Made by a program: the position numbers and the translations under genes
Shown: positions 8,417 through 15,654 of the stretch, in pieces
Numbering within the stretch: the stretch's first letter is position 1
How the letters are laid out: each line of letters opens with the position of its first letter
Source: ZC4RG30 sp964455685
GTDB taxonomy: Bacteria > Pseudomonadota > Gammaproteobacteria > Steroidobacterales > Steroidobacteraceae
Length of the DNA: 64,000 nt
NCBI GenBank assembly: GCA_964455685.1
Contig: CAYVZE010000001.1
Span: 57,462 to 121,461, forward strand
Reading direction: 5' to 3'
Notes under the pieces: generated by a model
Databases searched by the model: none
Seen by the model: only the letters and a program-made list of their open reading frames with translations
What the model was told of the DNA's origin: nothing

Positions 8417-8484
8417 TGACTCACTGGTACTTTTACTTATTGTCCGTCCCCGGGGCGGATGTACCTTGCTCTGGCATTCCCTTT

Positions 8485-8508
8485 TTCTCGCAGTCCCCTG
8501 CAGGAGAA
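8485..8508 (+). promoter_or_regulatory. Candidate RNA thermometer hairpin masking the hsp20 Shine-Dalgarno
   Basis: In the leader, TTCTC (8485-8489) can pair with GAGAA (8504-8508) and GCAG (8490-8493) with CTGC (8498-8501), around a TCCC loop, leaving a 2-base AG bulge. The 9-bp stem contains most of the AGGAG ribosome site (8502-8506) of the hsp20-like gene at 8514. An alternative anti-SD, TTGCTC at 8466-8471, could pair with the same GAGAA with one bulged G, the arrangement seen in ROSE elements of small heat-shock genes. Pairing is read by eye; no folding energy was computed. Confidence 0.5.
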
Positions 8509-8513
8509 TCGCC

Positions 8514-8960
8514 ATGAACATCATTCGTCGCGAACCCTTTGCCGAGACCGAGGACCTCTTCCGCAGCTTCTTCCCGCCGCAGATCTCGCGCCTTCTGCGC
8601 CTGGGAGAGAACGGCTCCACCGCCACCGAATGGGCGCCTGTCGCCGACACCAGCGAAACCGACAAGGAATACCTGGTAAAGGCAGAGCTCCCGGGCGTGC
8701 GTCGCGAGGACGTGCACGTGACGCTCGAGGATGGCGTGCTGACCATCCGCGGCGAGCGCCGGCAGGAGAAGGAACACAGGAGCGAGAAGATGCATCGCGT
8801 CGAGCGCTTCCACGGCAGCTTCATGCGCAGCTTCATGCTGCCGGAGAATGCCGATCCCAGCAGCATCCGCGCCGAATGCAAGGACGGCGTGCTGACGGTG
8901 CACGTGCCGAAGAAGACGCCGTCCACCCCGGCCGGCCCTGTCGAGATCAAGATCCAGTGA
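8514..8960 (+). CDS. Small heat shock protein, Hsp20 / alpha-crystallin family
   Basis: A 148-residue ATP-independent holdase chaperone. The alpha-crystallin domain spans residues about 42-140, with the family landmarks YLVKAELPGVRREDVHVTLEDGVLTIRGER and, near the C-terminus, CKDGVLTVHVPKK. The N-terminal arm contains FFPPQISRLL. It follows a clear AGGAG ribosome site 7 bases before the ATG, which is partly buried in a predicted hairpin. It sits between a two-component system and a DksA-like zinc-finger gene, which together suggest a stress response operon. It resembles the stress-type Hsp20 paralogues found with universal stress and CBS proteins. Confidence 0.93.
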   Translation: MNIIRREPFAETEDLFRSFFPPQISRLLRLGENGSTATEWAPVADTSETDKEYLVKAELPGVRREDVHVTLEDGVLTIRGERRQEKEHRSEKMHRVERFHGSFMRSFMLPENADPSSIRAECKDGVLTVHVPKKTPSTPAGPVEIKIQ

Positions 8961-9026
8961 CCCCCGTGGCCGCGGCCACCCGCGGCCGCGGCCATGTTCC
9001 ACCCACGTTCCGGACCAGGCGAGCAC

Positions 9027-9425
9027 ATGACCCCACCACAGGACACCGATACCGGCCAGGTCGCACGACGGCTGCAGGAGCGCCGTCGCGTGCTGCAGCA
9101 GGAGATCCGCGACGCGCTGCTGCGGGAGAACACCGAGCGCTATGCGGACATCGCCCAGCGCCTGATGGACGCGCAGGTCGCTTCCCTGGCCGGACTGCTC
9201 GCCGACGTGCGGCATGCGGACATCGCGCGCGATGTCGAGGAAATCAGCGACATCGAGGGTGCCCTGCAGCGCATTGCCCATGGCACCTATGGCACCTGCA
9301 TCCGCTGCGGCGAAGAAATCGCAGCGGAACGCCTGGAAGCATGGCCCACCGCCAAGCGCTGCCTGCGCTGCCAGCGGATCCATGAACAGGAGAAGTCCGG
9401 CGTGGCACCCGGCAAGGTCTTGTAA
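9027..9425 (+). CDS. DksA/TraR-type C4 zinc-finger protein
   Basis: A 132-residue protein with an N-terminal coiled-coil-prone half (Glu/Arg/Ala-rich, residues about 10-85) and a C-terminal C4 zinc finger: Cys91, Cys94, Cys112 and Cys115 in CIRCGEE and CLRCQ. The GTYGTCIRCGEEI core is the dksA/traR signature. DksA-class proteins enter the RNA polymerase secondary channel and modulate transcription during starvation; many short homologues such as this have no proven role. I chose the ATG at 9027 (MTPPQDT) over an in-frame ATG at 8994, since the earlier residues lack family similarity. Lies 66 bases after the hsp20 gene. Confidence 0.85.
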   Translation: MTPPQDTDTGQVARRLQERRRVLQQEIRDALLRENTERYADIAQRLMDAQVASLAGLLADVRHADIARDVEEISDIEGALQRIAHGTYGTCIRCGEEIAAERLEAWPTAKRCLRCQRIHEQEKSGVAPGKVL

Positions 9426-9431
9426 ACGCAA

Positions 9432-9459
9432 GGGCCGGCCATCGACACGCGGCCGGCCC
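9432..9459. terminator. Strong hairpin between the zinc-finger and nucleotidyltransferase genes
   Basis: GGGCCGGCC (9432-9440) and GGCCGGCCC (9451-9459) form a perfect 9-bp all-GC stem with a 10-base loop, just after the zinc-finger stop and before the AAAGGAGG ribosome site of the next gene. No T-tract; it may attenuate read-through or protect mRNA ends. Confidence 0.45.
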
Positions 9460-9477
9460 GGAGAAAGGAGGCTTTTC

Positions 9478-10437
9478 ATGCGTGGCAAACCGAATACCTG
9501 GGCACTCGTGCTCGCCGCGGGCGATGGCACCCGGCTGCGCAGCCTGACCACGGCGCCATCCGGTGCAACCATCCCCAAGCAGTACTGCTCGCTCCACGAC
9601 GGTCCTTCGCTGCTGGAGGAATCCATCCATCGCGCCGGCTGCGTGGCCGACGAGCAGCGGACCTGCGTCGTGGTCGCCGAGAAGCAACGTTGCTGGTGGG
9701 AACCCATGCTCTCCACGCACCCCGCGGAGAACATCATCGTGCAGCCGGCGAACCGCGGCACCGCCCATGGCATCCTGCTGCCGCTGCTGTGCATCGCCGC
9801 CCGCGATCCCGCCGCCACCGTGGTGGTGTTCCCCTCCGACCACCACGTGCGCCAGGAAGCCGTGCTCGCCCAGGCGCTGCGCGAAGCCGTCGCCGCCCTC
9901 GCCCGCCGCGACGACATCACCCTGCTGCTGGGCCTGCGTCCGGACCGCCCCGACACCGAGCTCGGCTACATCGTGCCTGGCGAGAACGACGGGCCGGGCA
10001 TGCGGCACGTGAGGCAGTTCGTCGAGAAGCCCGATCCCGATGCCGCCGCCGCGCTCCTGGAACGCGGCGCGTTGTGGAATTCCTTCATCCTCGCGGCGAA
10101 CGTCGGCGCGCTGCTGGCCATGTTCCAGCGCCACGCGCCTCGCTCGCTGGCCGCCATGCGCGATGCCTTGCGCCAGGACGGTGGCGAGCCCGGCCCCCAC
10201 GTCGATGCGCTGTACGGCCTGCTGTCCACGCTGGATTACTCGCGCCACATCCTCGCCGACGAGGTGGATCACCTCAGGGTCTGCGCCGTCCCCGCCTGCG
10301 GATGGACCGACCTCGGCACGCCACAGCGCGTCGCCGATGCCCTGCGCGATGCGCCGCCCCGCATGCCCGCCCCCGTTCCCTGCAGCCGCCCGCGTCTGAG
10401 CCTTGCGGCCCAGCACGCCCGCCTGCGTGTGTGTTGA
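9478..10437 (+). CDS. ManC-like sugar-nucleotide transferase (catalytic domain only)
   Basis: A 319-residue protein with the NTP_transferase fold. Visible motifs are the nucleotide-binding loop LVLAAGDGTRLRSLT, PKQY, PANRGTAHG, VVVFPSDHHV, TELGYIVPG, VEKPD and LWNSFILAANV, which together match mannose-1-phosphate guanylyltransferase (GTP + mannose-1-P to GDP-mannose). Full-length bacterial ManC also has a C-terminal cupin-like isomerase half; it is absent here. The start ATG at 9478 is fixed by an AAAGGAGG box 6 bases upstream. Its position among stress genes is unusual; homologues of this short form have no defined role known to me. Substrate is therefore tentative. Confidence 0.75.
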   Translation: MRGKPNTWALVLAAGDGTRLRSLTTAPSGATIPKQYCSLHDGPSLLEESIHRAGCVADEQRTCVVVAEKQRCWWEPMLSTHPAENIIVQPANRGTAHGILLPLLCIAARDPAATVVVFPSDHHVRQEAVLAQALREAVAALARRDDITLLLGLRPDRPDTELGYIVPGENDGPGMRHVRQFVEKPDPDAAAALLERGALWNSFILAANVGALLAMFQRHAPRSLAAMRDALRQDGGEPGPHVDALYGLLSTLDYSRHILADEVDHLRVCAVPACGWTDLGTPQRVADALRDAPPRMPAPVPCSRPRLSLAAQHARLRVC

Positions 10438-10460
10438 TGGCCCGTCCAAGGAGATACGTC

Positions 10461-10937
10461 ATGCAAGTCGAACAACTGATGTCGAAGCAGGTCGCCTGGT
10501 GCTCCCCCGGGGACTCGCTGGCCCAGGCCGCGCAGCTGATGTGGAACCACGACTGCGGCTGCCTGCCCGTCTGCACCGGCAACGGCGCCCGCCTGGTCGC
10601 CGGGGTCATCACCGACCGGGACATCTGCATGTCCGCGCTGTTCCAGGGGCGCCCCCTCTGCGACCTGCGCGTGGCCGATGCCATGAGCCGGCAGGCGCAT
10701 ACCTGCAAGGCCACCGACTCCCTGGCCGACGTGGAGCGGCTGATGAGCGAGGCCCGGGTGCGGCGCCTGCCGGTGGTCGACGAAGAAGGTTCCCTGGTGG
10801 GGATGATCACGCTGGCCGACCTGGCGCGCGAGGCCGAGCGCGAGAGCAGCCGCCCGCGGCGGGCGATCAGCGGGCAGGAAATCGGCCTGACGCTGGCATC
10901 GATCTGCCACCCGCCGGCCCATCGCGAGGCGGCCTGA
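10461..10937 (+). CDS. CBS-domain pair protein
   Basis: A 158-residue protein made of two consecutive CBS motifs (residues about 1-62 and 72-128): GDSLAQAAQLMWNHDCGCLPV...GVITDRDI, and TDSLADVERLMSEARVRRLPVVDEEGSLVGMITLADL. CBS pairs bind adenosine nucleotides or other ligands and regulate partner proteins; stand-alone ones in stress clusters are probable energy-charge sensors, which is inference. The ATG at 10461 follows AAGGAG by 7 bases. The first domain is rich in cysteine (Cys at about 13, 27, 29, 32), unusual for the family. It lies 23 bases after the nucleotidyltransferase gene, so the two are likely cotranscribed. Confidence 0.88.
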   Translation: MQVEQLMSKQVAWCSPGDSLAQAAQLMWNHDCGCLPVCTGNGARLVAGVITDRDICMSALFQGRPLCDLRVADAMSRQAHTCKATDSLADVERLMSEARVRRLPVVDEEGSLVGMITLADLAREAERESSRPRRAISGQEIGLTLASICHPPAHREAA

Positions 10938-11063
10938 CCCGGCACCAGGCGCGGCGTCTGCGGGGCGCGCTGACCCCGGTTCGTGCTATGTTAGCCGCAC
11001 GGCAACAATAACTGCCGCGGCTGCCTGCGCATTCGGTGGCGGCCTGAACACCTTCCAGACGCC

Positions 11064-12668
11064 ATGGCCTCACCGCAGTACCCCAGCGCCCTGCTGGAGA
11101 ACCTCTTCGAGTTCGCTCCAGACGCGATGCTGGTGGTGGATGGCCGTGGCCACATCATCCTGGCCAACGGCACCGCCGAGAAGCTCTTCGGCTTCGGTCG
11201 CGATGAGCTGGTGGGCGAGTCCATCGAGCGGCTGGTGCCCGAGCGCCTGCGCTCCACCCACGTCCGCCACCGCGCCGACTACTCCCACAACCCGCGCACG
11301 CGCGAGATGGGCGCTGCCGCCACCGAACTGGTGGCCGTGCGCAAGGACGGCTCGGAGTTCCCGGCCGAGATCCGCCTCGCCCCCATCCAGCTCAACGGCG
11401 AGGCGCTGGTGGCCGCCGCCGTGCGCGACGGCACCGACCGGCGCCAGGCCGTGCAGGTGCTGCGCGCCGCCCAGCAGGAGGCCGATCGCGCCAGCGCCGC
11501 CAAGAGCCGGTTGCTGGCCACGGCCAGCCACGACCTGCGCCAGCCACTGCAGGCCCTGCAGCTGCTGAACGCAGCGCTGCAGCAGCAGATCGCCGAGCCG
11601 GAGGTGCAGGAACTGCTGGTCCGGCAGAGCGAGGCGCTGGAAGCGATGACCGACCTGCTCAACTCGCTGCTGGACCTCAGCCGCCTCGAGGCCGGCGCGG
11701 TCAAGCCCGAGATCGAGGAGGTCAGCATCGCCGAGGTGTTCGGCGCACTGCAGCGTGCCTTCGAGCCGCTGGCCGAGGCGCGGGGCCTGACCCTGACGGT
11801 CAATGCCGAGCTGCGCTACCTGCGCACCGACCGCACGCTGTTCCGCCAGCTGCTGGAGAACCTGCTGGCCAATGCGCTGAAGTTCACCGAGTCCGGCGGC
11901 GTGCGGCTGGAATGCCGCAGCGGGCCGGAGGGCCTGGTCATCGAGGTGGCCGACTCGGGCATCGGCATCACCAGCGAGCAGCTCGAGCACATCTTCGATG
12001 AGTACTACCAGCTCAACCGCGGCCGGGAGGGCGTGGGGCTGGGCCTTTCCATCGTCAAGCGCATCGCCGCACAACTCGGGCTGTCGCTGGATGCCGCCTC
12101 CGAACCCGGGCGCGGCACCACCTTCCGCGTCGGCATCCCCGCCGACCAGCTCTGTGGCAGCTCCACCCGCACGCACCGGCCGCGGCGCGACATCCGCACC
12201 GCGCGCCAGGCGACCGGCGCGCTGGTGCTGCTGGTGGAGGACGACGATGCGGTGCGCACGGCCACCGAGTTCTACCTGAAGACCGTGGGGCACACCGCCA
12301 TCTCGGCGGCGCGCATCTCGGCCGCCGAGGAAGCGCTGGCATCCGCGCCGCGCCTGCCCGACCTGATCATCACCGACTATCACCTCGGCGGCGGCGAGAC
12401 CGGCCTGCAGGCCATCGCCCGCCTGCGCGCCCGGGCCGGCCGGCAGCTGCCCGCGCTGGTGCTGAGCGGTGACACCTCGCCGGCACTGCTGAAGCTGGCC
12501 GAGGAAGACGCCTGCCGCGTGCTCAGCAAGCCCGTGGACGTGAAGTCACTGATCATCGAGATCTCCAGGATCCTCGAGAATGGCCCGCAGGCCGGCGCGC
12601 CCGGTTCAACCGTCGCCGGCGCACCGGCGACTGCCGGCGCGTCGCAGCCGCAGGCCAGCACCTTCTGA
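11064..12668 (+). CDS. Hybrid histidine kinase, PAS-HisKA-HATPase-REC
   Basis: A 534-residue cytoplasmic hybrid kinase. A PAS domain (about residues 10-125; DAMLVVDGRGHIILAN) precedes a HisKA helix with His156 in ATASHDLRQPLQALQL, the HATPase boxes NLLANALKFTESG, DSGIGI and GVGLGLSIVKR, and a C-terminal receiver with Asp438 in IITDYHLGGG. The DLRQPLQAL form of the H-box is typical of hybrid kinases that pair with LuxR-type regulators. The last 30 residues are a Gly/Ala/Pro/Ser-rich tail after the receiver. No transmembrane segment is visible. It probably feeds the same stress regulon, possibly cross-talking with the FixJ-like regulator 3 kb upstream; this is inference. Confidence 0.9.
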   Translation: MASPQYPSALLENLFEFAPDAMLVVDGRGHIILANGTAEKLFGFGRDELVGESIERLVPERLRSTHVRHRADYSHNPRTREMGAAATELVAVRKDGSEFPAEIRLAPIQLNGEALVAAAVRDGTDRRQAVQVLRAAQQEADRASAAKSRLLATASHDLRQPLQALQLLNAALQQQIAEPEVQELLVRQSEALEAMTDLLNSLLDLSRLEAGAVKPEIEEVSIAEVFGALQRAFEPLAEARGLTLTVNAELRYLRTDRTLFRQLLENLLANALKFTESGGVRLECRSGPEGLVIEVADSGIGITSEQLEHIFDEYYQLNRGREGVGLGLSIVKRIAAQLGLSLDAASEPGRGTTFRVGIPADQLCGSSTRTHRPRRDIRTARQATGALVLLVEDDDAVRTATEFYLKTVGHTAISAARISAAEEALASAPRLPDLIITDYHLGGGETGLQAIARLRARAGRQLPALVLSGDTSPALLKLAEEDACRVLSKPVDVKSLIIEISRILENGPQAGAPGSTVAGAPATAGASQPQASTF

Positions 12669-12747
12669 AGTAGGTAGTTGTGCGGATGATGGGCTGCGGC
12701 CCGGCCGGCTACCGTTCGGCAATCTTCCCAGGTGGAGGCCAGGTGCG

Positions 12748-13704
12748 ATGTCCAGCCAGCCTTTCCGCAAGATCCTCGTCTGCATCGAGTTCCCCGGCGA
12801 GCGTGACCAACCCGTCCTGAAACGCGCTGCCGGCATCGCGCAGCACACGGGCGCGAAGCTGACCCTGTTCCACAGCGACCTCGCGCAGCTCACCGTGGTG
12901 CCCGGATTCCCCAGTGCCGTGGTGCGCGAGGACGCGAATGCGAAGCTTGCGCGCAGCCGCGAGGCCCTGCAGAAGCTCGCCGCCCCGCTGCGCAGGCGCG
13001 GCCTGAAGGTCGAGCTGAAGTGCGTCTGGGACGCCCCGCCGCACGAGGCCATCGTGCGCGAGGTGTTGCGCAGCAAGCCCGACCTGGTCGTGGCCGGCAG
13101 CCGGCGCCGTGCCTTCGGCGCGCGGCTGTTCCTCACCAACACGGACTGGCAGCTGATCCGCGAATGCCCGGTGCCGCTGCTTTTCGTCAAGCAGAACAAG
13201 CCCTGGCGCAGCGTGCGCGTGATGGCCGCCATCGACCCGCTGCATCCGCGCGGCGGCTCCTCGCGCCTGGACCGCCGCATCCTCGACATCGCCGGTTCGT
13301 TCAGCGAGGCGCTGGGTGGACGGCTGGACGTGGTCCATGCCTACCTGCCGCTGTCCAGCTCCCTGCCCTATGCCATCGGCGATGCCTACGCACCGGTGGT
13401 CGATGCCGCCACCGAGCAGCGCCACCGCGCCACCACCGAACGGGCGCTGGCAAGGACCACGCGCGCCGCGGGCATTCCCCCCGCGCGGCAGCACATCGAG
13501 ACCGGCTTCCCGCAGGAAGCATTGCCGGCGGCCGCCAGGCGCCTGCGCGCCGACGTGGTGGTCATGGGCGCGATCTCGCGCGGTGCACTGGGCCGCCTGC
13601 TGATCGGCAGCACCGCCGAGCGCACGCTGGACCTGCTGCCCTGCGACGTGCTGGTGGTGAAGCCGCGCGGCTTCAAGACCCGCGTTTCCCGGCGTCCGTC
13701 CTGA
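12748..13704 (+). CDS. Tandem universal stress protein (UspE-like)
   Basis: A 318-residue protein of two Usp domains (about residues 5-148 and 155-312). Each ends in a version of the nucleotide-binding motif: GSRRRAFGARLFLTNTDWQLI in the first, degenerate, and GAISRGALGRLLIGSTAERTLD in the second, which keeps the canonical G-2X-G-9X-G(S/T) spacing. So only the second domain is likely to bind ATP. UspE-type proteins accumulate in stationary phase and anaerobic growth. ATG at 12748 lies just after a GGTGGAGGCC stretch. The gene ends convergently with pduL, 24 bases away, with a hairpin between them. Confidence 0.92.
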   Translation: MSSQPFRKILVCIEFPGERDQPVLKRAAGIAQHTGAKLTLFHSDLAQLTVVPGFPSAVVREDANAKLARSREALQKLAAPLRRRGLKVELKCVWDAPPHEAIVREVLRSKPDLVVAGSRRRAFGARLFLTNTDWQLIRECPVPLLFVKQNKPWRSVRVMAAIDPLHPRGGSSRLDRRILDIAGSFSEALGGRLDVVHAYLPLSSSLPYAIGDAYAPVVDAATEQRHRATTERALARTTRAAGIPPARQHIETGFPQEALPAAARRLRADVVVMGAISRGALGRLLIGSTAERTLDLLPCDVLVVKPRGFKTRVSRRPS

Positions 13705-13709
13705 CCAGG

Positions 13710-13725
13710 GCGGGCCCAAGCCCGC
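13710..13725. terminator. Bidirectional hairpin between usp and pduL
   Basis: GCGGGC (13710-13715) and GCCCGC (13720-13725) form a 6-bp stem with a CCAA loop in the 24-base gap between the convergent stop codons. Confidence 0.45.
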
Positions 13726-13728
13726 GCC

Positions 13729-14322
13729 TCACGCCCCGTCGGGCGTCACGTCCACCAGCGTGGCGGTGGCGCCGGCGGCGACATTGGCCGCATTGCCCTC
13801 GTCGGTGTCCAGGTGCAGCTCCAGGCTGAAGCGCGGGGAAACGCGCACCACCACGTCGCCGAACACCATGTCGCGGCCGTCGCTGTCGATGGCCACGCTG
13901 ACACGCTGGCGATCGCGCACGCCGAAGCGGGCCGCGTCCCCGGGGCTCATGTGGATGTGGCGCACCGCCGTGATCACCCCGTGGTCCAGGCGCACGCGGC
14001 CCCCGGGGCCCTCGAGCTCGATGCCCGGCGTGCCGGCCAGGTCGCCCGAAAGCCGCAATGGCGCGTCGATGCCCAAGGCAATCTCGTCGCTGCGCGAGAG
14101 TTCCACCTGGTCCTGCGCGCGCGCCGGCCCCACCACGCGCACGCCATCGATGCGTCCCTTCGGCCCGATCAGCGCCACCGTCTCCACCGCAGCGAACTCG
14201 CCGGGCTGCGACAGCGGCAGCTTCACCTGCAGTACGTGGCCCGGGCCGAACAAACGGTCGATGGACTGCTGGCTCAGGTGGACGTGGCGGGCAGAGATGG
14301 CAATCGGGATCAGCGCATTCAT
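13729..14322 (-). CDS. pduL: PduL-type phosphate acyltransferase
   Basis: A 197-residue phosphotransacylase: acyl-CoA + phosphate to acyl phosphate + CoA. It has the PduL fold repeats, with histidine motifs ISARHVHLSQ near the N-terminus and AVRHIHMSPGDA in the second half, plus LELHLDTDEGN. The ligands match the dinuclear zinc site of PduL. No microcompartment shell genes are present and there is no N-terminal encapsulation peptide, so this is a free cytoplasmic form, probably acting on acetyl-CoA for substrate-level ATP with an acetate kinase elsewhere. I start at the ATG at 14322, since MNALIPIAISARHVHL begins the fold. Pairing with Usp, CBS and Hsp20 genes suggests energy stress or fermentation. 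Confidence 0.88.
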   Translation of the reverse strand: MNALIPIAISARHVHLSQQSIDRLFGPGHVLQVKLPLSQPGEFAAVETVALIGPKGRIDGVRVVGPARAQDQVELSRSDEIALGIDAPLRLSGDLAGTPGIELEGPGGRVRLDHGVITAVRHIHMSPGDAARFGVRDRQRVSVAIDSDGRDMVFGDVVVRVSPRFSLELHLDTDEGNAANVAAGATATLVDVTPDGA

Positions 14323-14429
14323 GGCGCGCGTAGTCTGTCGTGTCCGGCGCCTGGCGGCCATACGCACATCGGCCGGGTTCCGGGCCAGTGCCCGGCCTCC
14401 CGGCCGATGCGGGAAGGATGTCCTTGCCT

Positions 14430-15485
14430 TCAGCGGCCCGGCTGGACGGCCGGCACGAAGGTGGCCGGCAGCGGCCAGTTGCCGTCGTACGGCGGCCAGT
14501 TCGGCACGGCCAGGTGCGGCGGCGGGTAGAACATCGCCGTGTAGGTGGTGCGGATCCTCGCCTCGTCGATCACGAACCACCAGCTGGCCACGTTGCGCGG
14601 CGTGGCTACGCCGGGATTGCGGACGAACACGCCCATGGCGAGCACCATCTGCGCCTCCTCGTCGATGAGGGGCATGCGGCGCGCGACCACCATCGAGACC
14701 GGGAAGTTCTCCAGGCCCGCCACGCAGTCGCGGCTGCCCACGCCCGGCTGCGGCGCGCCCGGGCCACCGCCGGGACCGGCGGCGGGTCCCTGCGGCGCCG
14801 GTCCGCGCGGCGGTGCCGGCGGCAGGAAGTCACCGCCCGGAGCGGGCGAGCCGTTCTCGGCCCGGCCGCAACCCTTGTGCACCAGCGCCACCGAGGGATC
14901 ATGCGAAGTGATGGCGTCGAAGTAGCTGTCGACGATGCGCGCCAGCGTGGCGCGATCCACGCGTTCGGCCTCGGGCACCACGCGCTGCGGCGGCGGATTC
15001 TGCTCCAGGTACTCCGGGTTGTGCAGGTTGGCCGGCGGCGCGCCCGGCTGGCGCGGCCCGTTCATGCCCGGATCGTTCTCACGGGCGATGTACCACTCCG
15101 CCTCGGTCAGGGCATCGTCCTCCACCTTCAGCCGCACCGTGACGATGGCGGTGGAGTCACCCTCCTTCACCGTGCCGAAGTAGCCGGCCTGGCCGGTGAC
15201 CGGGTCGAAGTAGCGGCGCTGCACGTTGCCCAGCCCGGTGACGCTCTGCCACACGCCCTTGCCCGGCACGGTGTTGATGGCGTTCTCGGTCTGGCGGAAG
15301 CCGTAGACCAGGGGCGCCTTCGAGGGATCGTTGGTCACCACGGCCTCGAGGTAGCGATCGAGCTTCTCGCCGAGGCACTGGCGGTCGCAGCCGCTGCCGG
15401 CCCGGGCCTGGGAAGGCGCATCGTTGCAGCCACCCACCAGCCCTGCAGCCGCAGCCAGGGCCAACCAGTGAAGCGGTCGTAACAT
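14430..15485 (-). CDS. Predicted lipoprotein, two internal repeats, unknown function
   Basis: A 351-residue protein with a lipoprotein signal (LVGGC, lipid-accepting Cys20). Two diverged halves share a motif: RYLEAVVTNDPSKAPL...RQTENA (about 44-70) and SYFDAITSHDPSVALVHKGCGRAENG (about 187-212). The same motif occurs in the protein at 42068, so the two are paralogues. They recall secreted SnoaL/DUF8021-like proteins but I cannot confirm a family name. A Gly/Pro/Ala-rich insert fills residues about 214-250. A very strong ribosome site (AAGGAGGGGGG) lies 4-5 bases before the ATG. It is transcribed divergently from the aminotransferase gene. Function unknown. Confidence 0.7.
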   Translation of the reverse strand: MLRPLHWLALAAAAGLVGGCNDAPSQARAGSGCDRQCLGEKLDRYLEAVVTNDPSKAPLVYGFRQTENAINTVPGKGVWQSVTGLGNVQRRYFDPVTGQAGYFGTVKEGDSTAIVTVRLKVEDDALTEAEWYIARENDPGMNGPRQPGAPPANLHNPEYLEQNPPPQRVVPEAERVDRATLARIVDSYFDAITSHDPSVALVHKGCGRAENGSPAPGGDFLPPAPPRGPAPQGPAAGPGGGPGAPQPGVGSRDCVAGLENFPVSMVVARRMPLIDEEAQMVLAMGVFVRNPGVATPRNVASWWFVIDEARIRTTYTAMFYPPPHLAVPNWPPYDGNWPLPATFVPAVQPGR

Positions 15486-15654
15486 CTATCCCCCCTCCTT
15501 ATTTGTTTATTCCGTACGGGAGAAAAGGCCTCCCGGCCGCGCCTTGCGACGGGTCCGCAGCAGGTTAGACCGGCCCGGCCGGCGTGTCGACCGGCCCCCG
15601 GCGGACCACCAGCCGTCCTGCTGATAGAATCGGCGGTTCTGTACGGAGAATCTT

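Noticed and set aside
8377..8513. Sigma-32 heat-shock promoter before hsp20
   Set aside because: No CTTGAA / CCCCAT pair with the right spacing could be found; regulation may be at RNA level instead.
13729..14322. Microcompartment-associated PduL
   Set aside because: No encapsulation peptide and no shell or other compartment genes nearby.
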